Assembly (NCBI GenBank): GCA_045627605.1
Contig: JAZQOA010000003.1
Span: 1-26,102 of the forward strand
DNA: 26,102 bases
Direction: 5' to 3'
Source: RGIG5952 sp045627605
GTDB taxonomy: Bacteria; Verrucomicrobiota; Kiritimatiellia; RFP12; JAAYLN01
Shown: positions 15,518-23,913 of the stretch, piece after piece
Layout of the letters: every line of letters starts with the position of its first letter
How positions within the stretch are numbered: the stretch's first letter is position 1
Translations under genes and position numbers: made by a program
Notes under the pieces: generated by a model
Told to the model about the DNA's origin: nothing
What the model saw: only the letters and a program-made list of their open reading frames with translations
Database searches by the model: none

Positions 15518-17821
15518 CTACTCGCAGAAACGGCCTTTGAGCCATTCCTTGCGAAGGGCGTCGATGTCGTGCGCGAGACCGCGCCAACGGGCATAGGCGG
15601 CCTCGAAGACGCGGTTGACGTCGGCGTCGGTCATGTCCTGCCTGACTTCGGCCGCATAACCGGCGAGTTCCTTTTCAATCGGGGCGAGGACCTCGTTGTA
15701 GAATTCGGGGTCGCCGATGCCGGGATCGGCCCACTTGTCGAAACGGTCGAGGCGGCCCAGCTGACGCCAGTTCCTGTAGTAGCGGAAAAGGAGCTTGCGG
15801 CGGATCGCCGTGATGTCCTCGGGGGCGAGCTGGAAGGTCAGGTCACCCCAGTTCGATGAATGGTGCACGCCGATGGACCCGCCCCAGGAGAAGGGCCCCG
15901 AAGGCGTCCAGGAAATGCATTCGAAGCACCACTTCGTGCCGTTGGCCGGCATCTTCGCCCAGAAGGAGTCCCAGGTGAAGTGGAGGTGGAGGACGTAGTC
16001 TGTGTCCGTGAAGAATGTCTCGCTCTTGAAGTTGGTCCTTGTTTTGCGACCCGTCATGTCGAGGCGTTCGTGGGTCTTGGAATCGTAGAGGGTCGCGAAG
16101 TCCCATTCGACGCCGGCACGGGGATTCGACCCGAAGCAGGTGTAGGGCTCGTAGCGTCCCGGCGAGAAGTACATCTCCGTGCCGACGCCGCCTGCAAATC
16201 CGTTTTCAACGGCGCGGGCATTGGGGTCTTCGACGCGGAGGAAGATGTGGAGTCCGTTGACGTCGCAGACCGATGTGACTTCCATGGCGACTTCCTTCGT
16301 GTCCTTGTCGGTCTTTTCGACGAGCTTGCGCCCGGTTGCGACATCGGTTTCAAGGACGTCGAGACGCGCGCCGAAGGGACGGTCGCAGAGCTGTTTGTCG
16401 AGGGTCGGGTAGAGCTTGCGCCAGTCTTCGATCGAGATGATCGGCTTCTTGGAGAAGACGACCTTCTGCTCGCGCGTCGGGTAGTCCGTGAAGAAGGCGG
16501 TGTGCTTTGCGGCGAGTTTTTCAGCAACGTCGTTCATGCCGAACTGGAGCGCGTAGCGGACGGCGGAGCGGACAAGCGTCACGACGTCCTTGTGGCCGAG
16601 ACCGGCCGCTTCAGCCGCCTGGACGGCCTTTGTGCCGTCGCCGCCGGCGATCTGCTCGGCGAGGACGCGATACCGGGCCTGCGCGAGAAGGTTCTTCTGC
16701 GCACCGTCGAGCAACGTCTTTGCCTTTTCCGGCGCGGTCTTTTCATCCGCCGCTTCCGCCTTGGCCTTGTCCATGGCGGCTTGTTCGCCGTCCGCGTATT
16801 TCTTGGCGAGGTCGATGGCCTCCTGCCTGCGGTCGAGCATCACAAGCGTGATGATCTGGATGCGGCGCATGCCGGAATCGCTCAGGCCACGGACGCCGTT
16901 GAAGTCCTCGAAGTACCTGATGGCCTTCGCCCAGTCGCCGTTGCGGAAGGCGTATTGCGTGGGTTCTGCCACTTCCCATACGACGCCGAGATTCTCGAAG
17001 TTGATGTCGGAAATGGCCTTGAGCGCGCGCGGTTCCAGCGGTTCCCTGTCGCCGGGAAACCAGGCGAGGGCGTGGACCATGCGCAACCCGGCGTTGTTGT
17101 TGGTCGCGGAGATGTACTTGAAAACGAGGTCCTTGACCCAGGCGGGGCGGCCATGCTCCTGGTAGAACTTGAACATGTCGCGCTCGTTGCCCGCCTGTTC
17201 CCAAAGAACGCGGGTCTTCGCCTTGCCTTCGTCGTCCTGCGGGAGTGTGCCGGCCTTTCTGGCGGCTTCGACTGGCGAGAGGGGCTGTGCTTTGTCAAGC
17301 GCGGCCCAGGCGTCGGCGAAGCGGTCCTGCCAGCGGTAGAGGTCGCAGAGACCGCACCAAACGCGGGCCGTCTGCGCCTTGTCGTCGCCAGTTTCCGGGA
17401 TGAGGGCCTTGAGGACCTTTTCGGCTTCGTCGAAGAGTTTTTCCCCGGCATAGTATTCTGAGAGATAGAGTCCGAGAGTCACCTTCATATTTGCGGGGAC
17501 TTCGGGATCGGCGAGGTCGCGGCGGACAGCATCGGGGATAAGGGATTCCATGTCGATTGACCACTTGGCGCGTCCGAAGGACGGCCACGGCGGACGCCGG
17601 CACTTTTCGACGATCTGCTGGTCGATGTAGGCGCGGGCAAAGCCGTTTGTCGCGAAATCCGGTTCTTCGGCACGGGCCTTTTCAAGGGCCTCGACGGTGG
17701 CGGGGTGTCCACTTTTCATTGCCTCGTCGCGGATGGCGTTGACGCGCTGCTGGATTGTCGGCGCGGCCGAAGCGGCACCGGCAAGGGCGAGAAGGAAGAG
17801 AGAGGTAAGCCTGGCTTTCAT
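15518..17821 (-). CDS. Exported helical-repeat protein with CBM9-like domain, copy 2
   Basis: A 767-residue paralogue of the 10044-12257 gene. The signal peptide is about 1-19 (MKARLTSLFLLALAGAASAA), and AGGAGA precedes the ATG at good spacing. The helical region shares FATNGFARAYID, CRRPPWP, EYYAGEK and YRWQDRFADAW. It contains an extra charged, probably coiled-coil stretch rich in Lys, Glu and Ala (YADGEQAAMDKAKAEAADEK) that is absent from copy 1. The CBM9-like module carries VNGLHIFLRVEDP, TEMYFSPGRYEPY, FTDTDYVLHLHF, KWCFEC and GPFSWGGS. The tail ends WLKGRFCE. It lies downstream of DUF4091 copy 2 and upstream of the phosphatase gene. Its last ~50 bases are nearly identical to those of copy 3, far above the similarity elsewhere. 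Function unknown; a glycan-binding partner is inferred. Confidence 0.75.
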   Translation of the reverse strand: MKARLTSLFLLALAGAASAAPTIQQRVNAIRDEAMKSGHPATVEALEKARAEEPDFATNGFARAYIDQQIVEKCRRPPWPSFGRAKWSIDMESLIPDAVRRDLADPEVPANMKVTLGLYLSEYYAGEKLFDEAEKVLKALIPETGDDKAQTARVWCGLCDLYRWQDRFADAWAALDKAQPLSPVEAARKAGTLPQDDEGKAKTRVLWEQAGNERDMFKFYQEHGRPAWVKDLVFKYISATNNNAGLRMVHALAWFPGDREPLEPRALKAISDINFENLGVVWEVAEPTQYAFRNGDWAKAIRYFEDFNGVRGLSDSGMRRIQIITLVMLDRRQEAIDLAKKYADGEQAAMDKAKAEAADEKTAPEKAKTLLDGAQKNLLAQARYRVLAEQIAGGDGTKAVQAAEAAGLGHKDVVTLVRSAVRYALQFGMNDVAEKLAAKHTAFFTDYPTREQKVVFSKKPIISIEDWRKLYPTLDKQLCDRPFGARLDVLETDVATGRKLVEKTDKDTKEVAMEVTSVCDVNGLHIFLRVEDPNARAVENGFAGGVGTEMYFSPGRYEPYTCFGSNPRAGVEWDFATLYDSKTHERLDMTGRKTRTNFKSETFFTDTDYVLHLHFTWDSFWAKMPANGTKWCFECISWTPSGPFSWGGSIGVHHSSNWGDLTFQLAPEDITAIRRKLLFRYYRNWRQLGRLDRFDKWADPGIGDPEFYNEVLAPIEKELAGYAAEVRQDMTDADVNRVFEAAYARWRGLAHDIDALRKEWLKGRFCE

Positions 17822-17841
17822 TGGGGTTTCTCCTGATTATT

Positions 17842-17916
17842 TCGATTGCTGCCGGCAGCTATCGATTGCGGTCGATTGCAATCGGTCGGCAGCTATCGAC
17901 AGCTATCGATTGCTAC
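17842..17916 (-). repeat. Palindromic intergenic repeat block containing the DUF4091 copy 2 stop codon
   Basis: A longer relative of the block at 12276-12334. It contains the palindrome CTGCCGGCAG, CGATTGCAATCG at 17873-17884, and repeated CGATAGCTG units spaced about 10 bases apart. A 26-base stretch (17873-17898) matches 12297-12322 exactly. The TAG stop (17903-17905) and the last codons (Ser-Asn-Arg) of DUF4091 copy 2 come from the repeat itself. Copy 3 of the gene pair lacks this block. Confidence 0.7.
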
Positions 17917-19663
17917 CGGAAGTGGTCGCGCCGAGCGCTATCAGCTTCTCGATGTGGCGGATCATTTCAAGGCGGAGCGTGGTGAGGTCGAAGTTGTCCC
18001 CGTCGGCGTCGGCGATGAGCTGGAGCGCCTTTTTCGCCTCGTAGCGAGCGGCGGGATTTTCCGAAAGGGCCATGGGCTTGGCGAGTTGCATCAGCTTGGT
18101 GGCATAGCGGATGTCATCGAGGCCCTCGCGGAAACCTTCCCACTGGAGCGTGTCGCCGCAGCCGTTGCCGGTGCCGTAGTCCAACATCATCTTGCGATAG
18201 GCCTCCTCGAGGTCGTTCCAGCCGAGGATGTGGTGGGCGTAGTTGAAGGCGCAGCTGAATCCGGCACGGTAGGCCCCGAATCCGTACTGTCTGCGGTTGA
18301 ATGCCGGGTTTTCCGTGCCGACATGCTGGCAGGCGTACCAACCGAAGTAGCCATCGCCGCCGAGCTGGTTGTACTTGAAGGTCGCCGGAGCGGATTTCTG
18401 GTCGGGGTGGTAGGGCGGCCACCAGAGATCGGAAAGATAGCCTGCGGCTTCGTAGCCCGAGTGGGAGTTCACGGGCCAGCGGAAACCTTCCTCGTGGTAG
18501 ATTTCAACCATGTCGCGGACGCCACGCAAAATGGCGAGGCCGAATTCGTCGCCCCAGCCGAGATAGAAACGGTGCCAGCCGAACTTCTTGGTGAGAGCCT
18601 CCTTTTGCCGACGCGCCTGATAACGCATCTCGGCTTTTTCACCAAGGTACATGCCGCCGGGGATTAGGCGTTCGTCGAAGACCATGCCGACCTTTTGTCC
18701 GTATTCGGGGTGTTCGCGGGAATCCCGGTAGGAGGGGAGTATCTGGCCGTGGCGGACAAAGTCGGCGTTGATGGCCATGAGTTGGCGCTCGGCGAGCTTG
18801 TGGTCGCCGCCGTTTACGGCCTTGATGTAGTCAAGCGAGATGTAGTCGCAGAACCAGACGTTGTAGTCCTTTTCGATGTCGAAGTAGCACTTCGGGTCCG
18901 GCAACTCGAAGTCGAGGACGCGGAGCGAGACGGGAATCCCCACCTCTCCACCTTCACCTCCACCTCTCACCTTCACCTCGCCCTTGTAGAGGCCGGGCGC
19001 GGTATCTTTCGTCACGTTGGCCGTGAGGAAAAACTGCTTGTACTCGCCCTTGCCCAGCGTCGCGCCCTGATGGGTCGGCGCATCCGAGAAGTTCTCGCGC
19101 ATACCCTGGAAGGAGTCGTCGATTTTGTTGTATCGCCAGCCAACGTCCTCGACGCGCGAGTCGACATTCCTTGGCGGATTGAGCCAGCGGTACTTGACGG
19201 TGCCGTCCTTTTCCTTCGTGCGGGCGTAGTTCCAGCCTTTCTTCGTGTCGACCTTGATCATGTCTTCGTCATTGAGGAGGAGTTCGGGGCACAGTTTGAG
19301 CTTGCAGTCCGCGAAATAGCTGTTCCAGGCGTTGCCGGCCTGATACCAGACCTTGATGGTCTTGAGGTCGAGCCGCGCTTTCGGAAAGACGCGGCCATCG
19401 GCGCGCCTGAGGTCGCCGACGTCGAACGTGACCTTGCCCAGATCCCTGTCGGCGACGAGCACGAAGGAACCGGGCTCGTACTCGCCGCGTGCCGCGACAA
19501 TCTGCACGGGCGCGCCCTCGCATCCATCCGCCGGAGGCTTGTCGGGCAAGTAGGGCGTCTCCGACATCGGATCCACCGTAAACCACTTCACCCCTGCGCC
19601 CGCCGTCATTGCCGCCAGCGCCAGAACCAAAGGCAACGCCTTAAAAACCGCTTGAATCCCCAT
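17903..19663 (-). CDS. DUF4091 glycoside-hydrolase-like exported protein, copy 2
   Basis: 586 residues, paralogous to copies 1 and 3. The signal peptide is MGIQAVFKALPLVLALAAM and following residues, almost identical at DNA level to copy 3. The body is closer to copy 1 (shared VDTKKGWNYAR and THQGATLGKGEYKQFFLTAN). The candidate acid motif GWGDEFG and the DUF4091 segment WEGFREGLDDIRYATKL are intact. The start is set by GGGAG five to six bases before the ATG and by agreement with the other copies; in-frame starts up to 19717 are not needed. The 140-base gap upstream holds a leader shared with copy 3 and the remnant of a phosphatase gene. Substrate unknown. Confidence 0.85.
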   Translation of the reverse strand: MGIQAVFKALPLVLALAAMTAGAGVKWFTVDPMSETPYLPDKPPADGCEGAPVQIVAARGEYEPGSFVLVADRDLGKVTFDVGDLRRADGRVFPKARLDLKTIKVWYQAGNAWNSYFADCKLKLCPELLLNDEDMIKVDTKKGWNYARTKEKDGTVKYRWLNPPRNVDSRVEDVGWRYNKIDDSFQGMRENFSDAPTHQGATLGKGEYKQFFLTANVTKDTAPGLYKGEVKVRGGGEGGEVGIPVSLRVLDFELPDPKCYFDIEKDYNVWFCDYISLDYIKAVNGGDHKLAERQLMAINADFVRHGQILPSYRDSREHPEYGQKVGMVFDERLIPGGMYLGEKAEMRYQARRQKEALTKKFGWHRFYLGWGDEFGLAILRGVRDMVEIYHEEGFRWPVNSHSGYEAAGYLSDLWWPPYHPDQKSAPATFKYNQLGGDGYFGWYACQHVGTENPAFNRRQYGFGAYRAGFSCAFNYAHHILGWNDLEEAYRKMMLDYGTGNGCGDTLQWEGFREGLDDIRYATKLMQLAKPMALSENPAARYEAKKALQLIADADGDNFDLTTLRLEMIRHIEKLIALGATTSGSNR

Positions 19664-19713
19664 AATTGCTCCCGTAGTAAATTTTCCATAAATTACAGCA
19701 GAAAACATGCCAT
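19664..19713 (-). promoter_or_regulatory. Conserved leader upstream of DUF4091 copy 2
   Basis: About 50 bases directly before the ATG match those before copy 3 (23914-23962) with only a few differences, including GCATGGCA, GTTTTCTGCTGT, and TACTACGGGAGC with its ribosome site. A weak promoter reading is TTGCAT, 16 bases, then TAATTT. Conservation alone cannot separate a regulatory role from recent duplication. Confidence 0.4.
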
Positions 19714-19769
19714 GCAAAAACGTTGACGCAGACAGCTGCCGAGAAAAGCAAAACTTGTGAAATCTTCAG
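19714..19769 (-). pseudogene. Remnant of the 5' end of a phosphatase gene
   Basis: Read on the minus strand, this stretch aligns with the first 19 codons of the intact phosphatase gene (15429-15484). It translates as (L)KISQVLLFSAAVCVNVFA against MKISQVFLFSAAVCANAFA. The start codon is now CTG, the GAGG ribosome site in the preceding gap has decayed to GGGA, and the homology stops abruptly at TTGCATGG, where the DUF4091 copy 2 leader begins. The rest of the gene (about 1.3 kb) is absent. It lies between TPR/CBM9-like copy 3 and DUF4091 copy 2, exactly the position the intact gene has between copies 2 and 1. Confidence 0.85.
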
Positions 19770-19803
19770 ATTAAATCCCAATGTCAGATGCCAAACCAGA
19801 AAG
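19770..19803 (-). repeat. Heptamer-type junction sequence after TPR/CBM9-like copy 3
   Basis: This is the counterpart of 15485-15514. After the stop codon the sense strand reads CTTTCTGG and then heptamer-like units TTTGGCA, TCTGACA, TTGGGAT. It aligns base for base with the copy 2/phosphatase gap, supporting descent from one duplicated junction. Confidence 0.5.
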
Positions 19804-22137
19804 CTACTCGCAGAAACGGCTTTTGAGCCATTCCTTGCGAAGGGCGTCGATTTCGTGCTTTATGCCCCGGCATTTGGCCAGGGCCGCTTCGAAGATGCGG
19901 TTGACTTCGGCGTCCGTCATCTCCGGCCCTACTCCCGCCATCGCCTCGGCAAGTTCGGTTTCGAGTGGCTTTAGGACAGCCGCTGAAAATTCGGGGTCGC
20001 CGATTTCCGCGTCGGCCCACTTCGCGAAAATGTCGAGTCGGCCAGTCTTGCGCCAATTCTTGTGCGTGCGGTAGAGAAGGCCGCGGCGAATCTCGGTTAG
20101 CTGCGCGTCGGAGAGCTCGAAGCGCAGGTCGCCCAATGCCATGTAGGAATGCGGTCCCTGGCTGCCGGCCCAGGTGTAGGCGCCCTTGGGCGTCCAAGTA
20201 ATGCAGTCGTACTTCCAGTCAGTTCCATTTGCGGGGAGCTTGTCGTAGAAATTCTCCCAGCCGAAGAAGAGGTGGAGGACGTAGTCGTCGTCGGAGAAGG
20301 AGGTCTCGCAGCGGAATGTCTTGCGTCCGCTCTTCTCGCCCATGAGGTCGACTCGCGAGAAGCCGATATTGTCGTACATCGTCTGGAATGCGAATTGCAT
20401 TCCACCGGCGGGGGTGGTTCCGAAACAGGCGTATGGCTGGCCATCGCCGGGGGCGAAGTACATCTCCGTCGACATCCCGCTCGCGAATCCGTTCTCAATT
20501 GCGCGGGTGTTGGGATCGCCGGTGCGGAGGAAGATGTGGAAGCCATAACGGTCGCATGTGGTCGTGAGTTCCATGCGCGCGTCGTCGGAATCGAGGGCGC
20601 TTGCCTCGACTGGCGAACGTCCCGTCGCGACGTCCGTGACGAGTTGCTCCATCGTCATGCGGTACTTGATGTCGCAATACTGCTTGTCGAGGCCATTCCA
20701 GACCTTGCGCCAGTCGGAGACCGACTGTATCGGCTCGTCAAACCATTTGACGATCTGCCTGCGGTGCGGAATCACCGCGAAATGGCCATTGTATGCGGCT
20801 GCGCATTTTTCGGCTGCGGGTGAATCGCCCCAGATGAGCGACTGGCGAATCGCCGTCTTCAGCACCTCGGCCTCAACCAGGGACTCGAGCTTGAGGGCGG
20901 CGATGGCCGCGACGGCGTCTTTCCCATGCAAGAGCGCCGACGAGGCGATGTACTTGGCCTTGTCGAGCGCGTCAACTCCCTCTTCCGCCGCGCAATTGTC
21001 CGCGAGCTTCGCGGCATCGGCCTTGCGACCTGTCGCGGCGAGGCAGATGATGGCCATGCGATTGCGCACGGCCGGCGTGAGCCAGCGTATGCCCTTGACG
21101 TCCTTGAAATAGTCGAGGAGTTCCAGCGCGAGGGCGTAGTCGGCATACTGGTAGGCGCGCGCCAGAGCGTCGCCGGCGATCCACGACGAGACCTTCGCGA
21201 AGTCGGCGTCCTTGACCGATGCGCGGAGCTTGCGCTGCTCCTCTCCGCGATCCGTGCAGAAAAAGCGAATGACAAGTTCGGCACGCGACTGCACCGGGTT
21301 GGCCTCGTTCTCGACATACTTCCTGGCGCGTTCAAGGTAGTCTTTTGGGCAGGGCTGGTTGGAGCGTCCGCCCTGACTCCAGTAGCTTGCGAGTTCGGCG
21401 AACTCGCCGCCGCCATTTGATTTGCACCAAATCTCGCGGGCCTTCTCCCAGTCACCCGTGTCATCAGCAAGCGCCCTTGCGCGCCCTGTCGCCTTGCGCG
21501 CGTCGACATCCGCCGAACGGCCGAGCGCCGCCCAGGCTTCATCGAAGCGATCCTGCCACTTGTAGAGGTCGCTGAGGATAAGGTCGGCTTCGGCGACATC
21601 GTAAGGCGTCGCGTTTGTGTGCGCGGCGAGGAAATCGACGACCGTCTTTTCGGCGGCCGCGAAATCTTCCTTCTCGGAAGCCTGCCACTCGGCGAGGTAG
21701 CGGACGAATGGCAGTTGCGACTTGACGGAGAAGCCGGGATCGTCGATGATGAGCTTCGTCTCGGCGGGGATCTCATTCTCGAGTTCCTTGTCCCAGAGCT
21801 GGATTGAATGCATTCCAGCGACGCGGCAGGCCTTGACGATTTCGTCCGTGATCAGCACGCGCACGGCGCGATTGGTCGACAAATCCCCCCTCTCGCGCAG
21901 TTTTCTGTAAATCGCCACGGACTCCGCGTATCTGATGTTTTTCCGGCCAGCCGTTGCCTCGGCGTATGCGTTCTTGACAATCTGCTGGGGGCTGGGCGGA
22001 CGCGCCTTGGCCGGCGGCGGAGTCTTGCCTGCGGCATTTGCGCCCGCGTCGACGGAATTCACGGATTGCGGGGCGGTCGCGCACGACGCGAAGACGAGCG
22101 ACGCCAGACAGAGACCAACGATGGATACAGGTTTCAT
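19804..22137 (-). CDS. Lipoprotein with helical repeats and CBM9-like domain, copy 3
   Basis: A 777-residue paralogue of the genes at 10044 and 15518. Starting at the ATG at 22137 it has a lipoprotein signal (MKPVSIVGLCLASLVFASC, lipobox FASC) and then a Pro/Ala-rich linker, so unlike the other two copies it is probably membrane-anchored. An in-frame GTG at 22167 directly follows the stop of DUF4091 copy 3. It is rejected because it would add ten residues before the signal peptide. Shared motifs include YKWQDRFDEAW, YGFHIFLRTGDPNTRAIENGF, TEMYFAPG, FSDDDYVLHLFFGW and the terminal WLKSRFCE. It is the most diverged copy overall, but its last ~50 bases match copy 2 almost exactly. Role inferred: surface or periplasmic glycan binding together with DUF4091 copy 3. 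Confidence 0.75.
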   Translation of the reverse strand: MKPVSIVGLCLASLVFASCATAPQSVNSVDAGANAAGKTPPPAKARPPSPQQIVKNAYAEATAGRKNIRYAESVAIYRKLRERGDLSTNRAVRVLITDEIVKACRVAGMHSIQLWDKELENEIPAETKLIIDDPGFSVKSQLPFVRYLAEWQASEKEDFAAAEKTVVDFLAAHTNATPYDVAEADLILSDLYKWQDRFDEAWAALGRSADVDARKATGRARALADDTGDWEKAREIWCKSNGGGEFAELASYWSQGGRSNQPCPKDYLERARKYVENEANPVQSRAELVIRFFCTDRGEEQRKLRASVKDADFAKVSSWIAGDALARAYQYADYALALELLDYFKDVKGIRWLTPAVRNRMAIICLAATGRKADAAKLADNCAAEEGVDALDKAKYIASSALLHGKDAVAAIAALKLESLVEAEVLKTAIRQSLIWGDSPAAEKCAAAYNGHFAVIPHRRQIVKWFDEPIQSVSDWRKVWNGLDKQYCDIKYRMTMEQLVTDVATGRSPVEASALDSDDARMELTTTCDRYGFHIFLRTGDPNTRAIENGFASGMSTEMYFAPGDGQPYACFGTTPAGGMQFAFQTMYDNIGFSRVDLMGEKSGRKTFRCETSFSDDDYVLHLFFGWENFYDKLPANGTDWKYDCITWTPKGAYTWAGSQGPHSYMALGDLRFELSDAQLTEIRRGLLYRTHKNWRKTGRLDIFAKWADAEIGDPEFSAAVLKPLETELAEAMAGVGPEMTDAEVNRIFEAALAKCRGIKHEIDALRKEWLKSRFCE

Positions 22138-22144
22138 TTCAAAA

Positions 22145-22172
22145 TTTTCCCATCTACCACTTGCCACCTACC
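22145..22172 (-). repeat. Degenerate 7-bp repeat at the DUF4091 copy 3 stop codon
   Basis: Four imperfect heptamers (GGTAGGT, GGCAAGT, GGTAGAT, GGGAAAA) run across the TAG stop codon of DUF4091 copy 3 into the leader of the lipoprotein gene. The unit differs from the heptamers at other junctions, but the period and the position at a stop codon are the same. Confidence 0.5.
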
Positions 22173-23913
22173 GCTTCAGCGCCATCATGCGCTGGATGTG
22201 CCGGATCATCTCCAGCCGAAGCGTCGTCAGATCCATATCGTCGCCATCCGCGTCGGCAAGAAGCCCGAGCGCCTTCTTCGCGGCGTATTCCGCTTCAGTG
22301 CCGCCGTCCTTGATCAGCTCGTGCGCGAGACGCTGGAGCAGCGTCGCGTAGCGGATGTCGTCCAATCCCTCGCGGAAGCCCTCCCACTGGATGGTGTCGA
22401 TGCAGCCGTTTCCGCTGCCGTAGGCGGACATCATCGTGCGGTACGGGTCGTAGGCGATGTCGTTCCATCCCTGCAGGTGTTGCGCGTAGTTGCCGTCGAA
22501 TGTGAAGCCCGCGCGGTAGGGGCCGAAACCGTACTGCCGACGGTTAAAGGCCGGATTTTCGGGGCCGACATGCTGTACCGCGTACCAGCCGAGTTCGCAG
22601 TTGTCCATTCGACTCACCTTGAAGGCGGTGTCGAAGCTCCTGTGGTCGGGGTTGTAGGGAGGACGCCAGCAATCGGCCATGTACCAACCGCCCTCGTAGC
22701 CAGCCTGCGAATTATTGAGGAAGCGGAATCCCTCCCCCTTGAAAATCTTGACCATGTCGCGAATGCCGAGGAGGGTGCCGAGGCCATATTCATCGCCCCA
22801 GCCGAGAAGCGGACTGTGCCAGCCGTGCTCCTTCGTGACCTTCTCCTTCATCCGACGCGCACGATAGCGCATCGCGGCCTTCTCGGAGAGAAGCATGCTG
22901 CCCGCCTCGTAAAGGGGATGCGAGAAGTCAAGGCCCGCCTCCCTGCCAAATTCGGGATGTTCAAAGCGGTCCATGTAGCTCGGCAAACGGCAGCCATGTT
23001 CCGCAAAATCGCGCAGAATCTCCACAATCTGCTTCTTCGCAAGCGCTTCGTCATTGCCATTCGCGGCCATGACGTGGTGAAGCGACACATACTGGCAGAA
23101 GCGCGTGAAAAAGCGGCGGTTGCAGTCCAGGTACGTGCAAGGCTCTGGAAGCTCGAAATCCAACACGCGAAGCGCGACTGGAATCGAGCATTCCTCCGCC
23201 CCGGCGCCCTTGACCTTGATCTCGCCCTTGTAGAGGCCGGCTGGCTGATTCTTTTCGATTTTCGCCGTCAGGAGAATCTGCTTGTGGCGGCCCTTTCCGA
23301 GAGTCACCCCTTGAAAAGTCGCGGCGTCCGCGAAATTAGGTTTCATGCCGCTGAACGAGTCGCCCACGAAATGCTTGTAGCCAATGTCCGCGACGTCCTC
23401 GAGACGAGAGTCGACAGTGCGCGGCGGGTTGAGCCAGCGGTAGTTCACCTTGCCATCGGCCTCCGTCGTGCGGGCGTAGTTCCAGCCCTTCTCCTCGTCG
23501 ACCTTGACCAGATCCTCGTCATTGAGGAGGAGCTCCGGGCAGAGCTTCTGCTTCACATCCTGAAAATAGCTGAACCAGGCCGTGCCCGCCTGATACCAGA
23601 CCTTGACGTTTTTGAGATCGAGCTTGTCGGCCGGGAAGACAACGCCATTCTCATTCTTCAGGGCGCCGACGGCAAGCTGCACCTTGCCGAGGTTTTTGTC
23701 CGCGACGAGCACGAATGAGCCCGGCTCGTATTCGCCACGGGCCGCGACAATCCGCAACACCCCCTTCTCAACACCGCCTTTCGGCGCAGAATCTGGAAGG
23801 AACGGCGTCTCCGACATCGGATCCACCGTGAACCACTTCACACCTGCGCCCGCCGTCATTGCCGCCAGCGCCAGAACCAAAGGCAACGCCTTAAAAACCG
23901 CTTGAATACCCAT
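22168..23913 (-). CDS. DUF4091 glycoside-hydrolase-like exported protein, copy 3
   Basis: 581 residues with the same layout as the other copies: signal peptide, N-terminal beta region, barrel-like region with GWGDEYG, and WEGFREGLDDIRYATLL near the C-terminus. It ends at IQRMMALKR and lacks the short Ser-Asn-Arg tail that the palindromic repeat adds to copies 1 and 2. Its first 109 bases (23805-23913) differ from copy 2 at only three positions, whereas later regions are clearly divergent (for example DEEKGWNYAR and FQGVTLGKGRHKQILLTAK). GGGAGC precedes the ATG. The lipoprotein gene (copy 3 of the partner family) follows after about 30 bases. Substrate unknown. Confidence 0.85.
   Translation of the reverse strand: MGIQAVFKALPLVLALAAMTAGAGVKWFTVDPMSETPFLPDSAPKGGVEKGVLRIVAARGEYEPGSFVLVADKNLGKVQLAVGALKNENGVVFPADKLDLKNVKVWYQAGTAWFSYFQDVKQKLCPELLLNDEDLVKVDEEKGWNYARTTEADGKVNYRWLNPPRTVDSRLEDVADIGYKHFVGDSFSGMKPNFADAATFQGVTLGKGRHKQILLTAKIEKNQPAGLYKGEIKVKGAGAEECSIPVALRVLDFELPEPCTYLDCNRRFFTRFCQYVSLHHVMAANGNDEALAKKQIVEILRDFAEHGCRLPSYMDRFEHPEFGREAGLDFSHPLYEAGSMLLSEKAAMRYRARRMKEKVTKEHGWHSPLLGWGDEYGLGTLLGIRDMVKIFKGEGFRFLNNSQAGYEGGWYMADCWRPPYNPDHRSFDTAFKVSRMDNCELGWYAVQHVGPENPAFNRRQYGFGPYRAGFTFDGNYAQHLQGWNDIAYDPYRTMMSAYGSGNGCIDTIQWEGFREGLDDIRYATLLQRLAHELIKDGGTEAEYAAKKALGLLADADGDDMDLTTLRLEMIRHIQRMMALKR

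Noticed and set aside
19664..19717. Alternative start of DUF4091 copy 2 at 19717
   Set aside because: It would put 18 extra residues, encoded by the conserved leader, before the signal peptide. The GGGAG site and both paralogues point to 19663.
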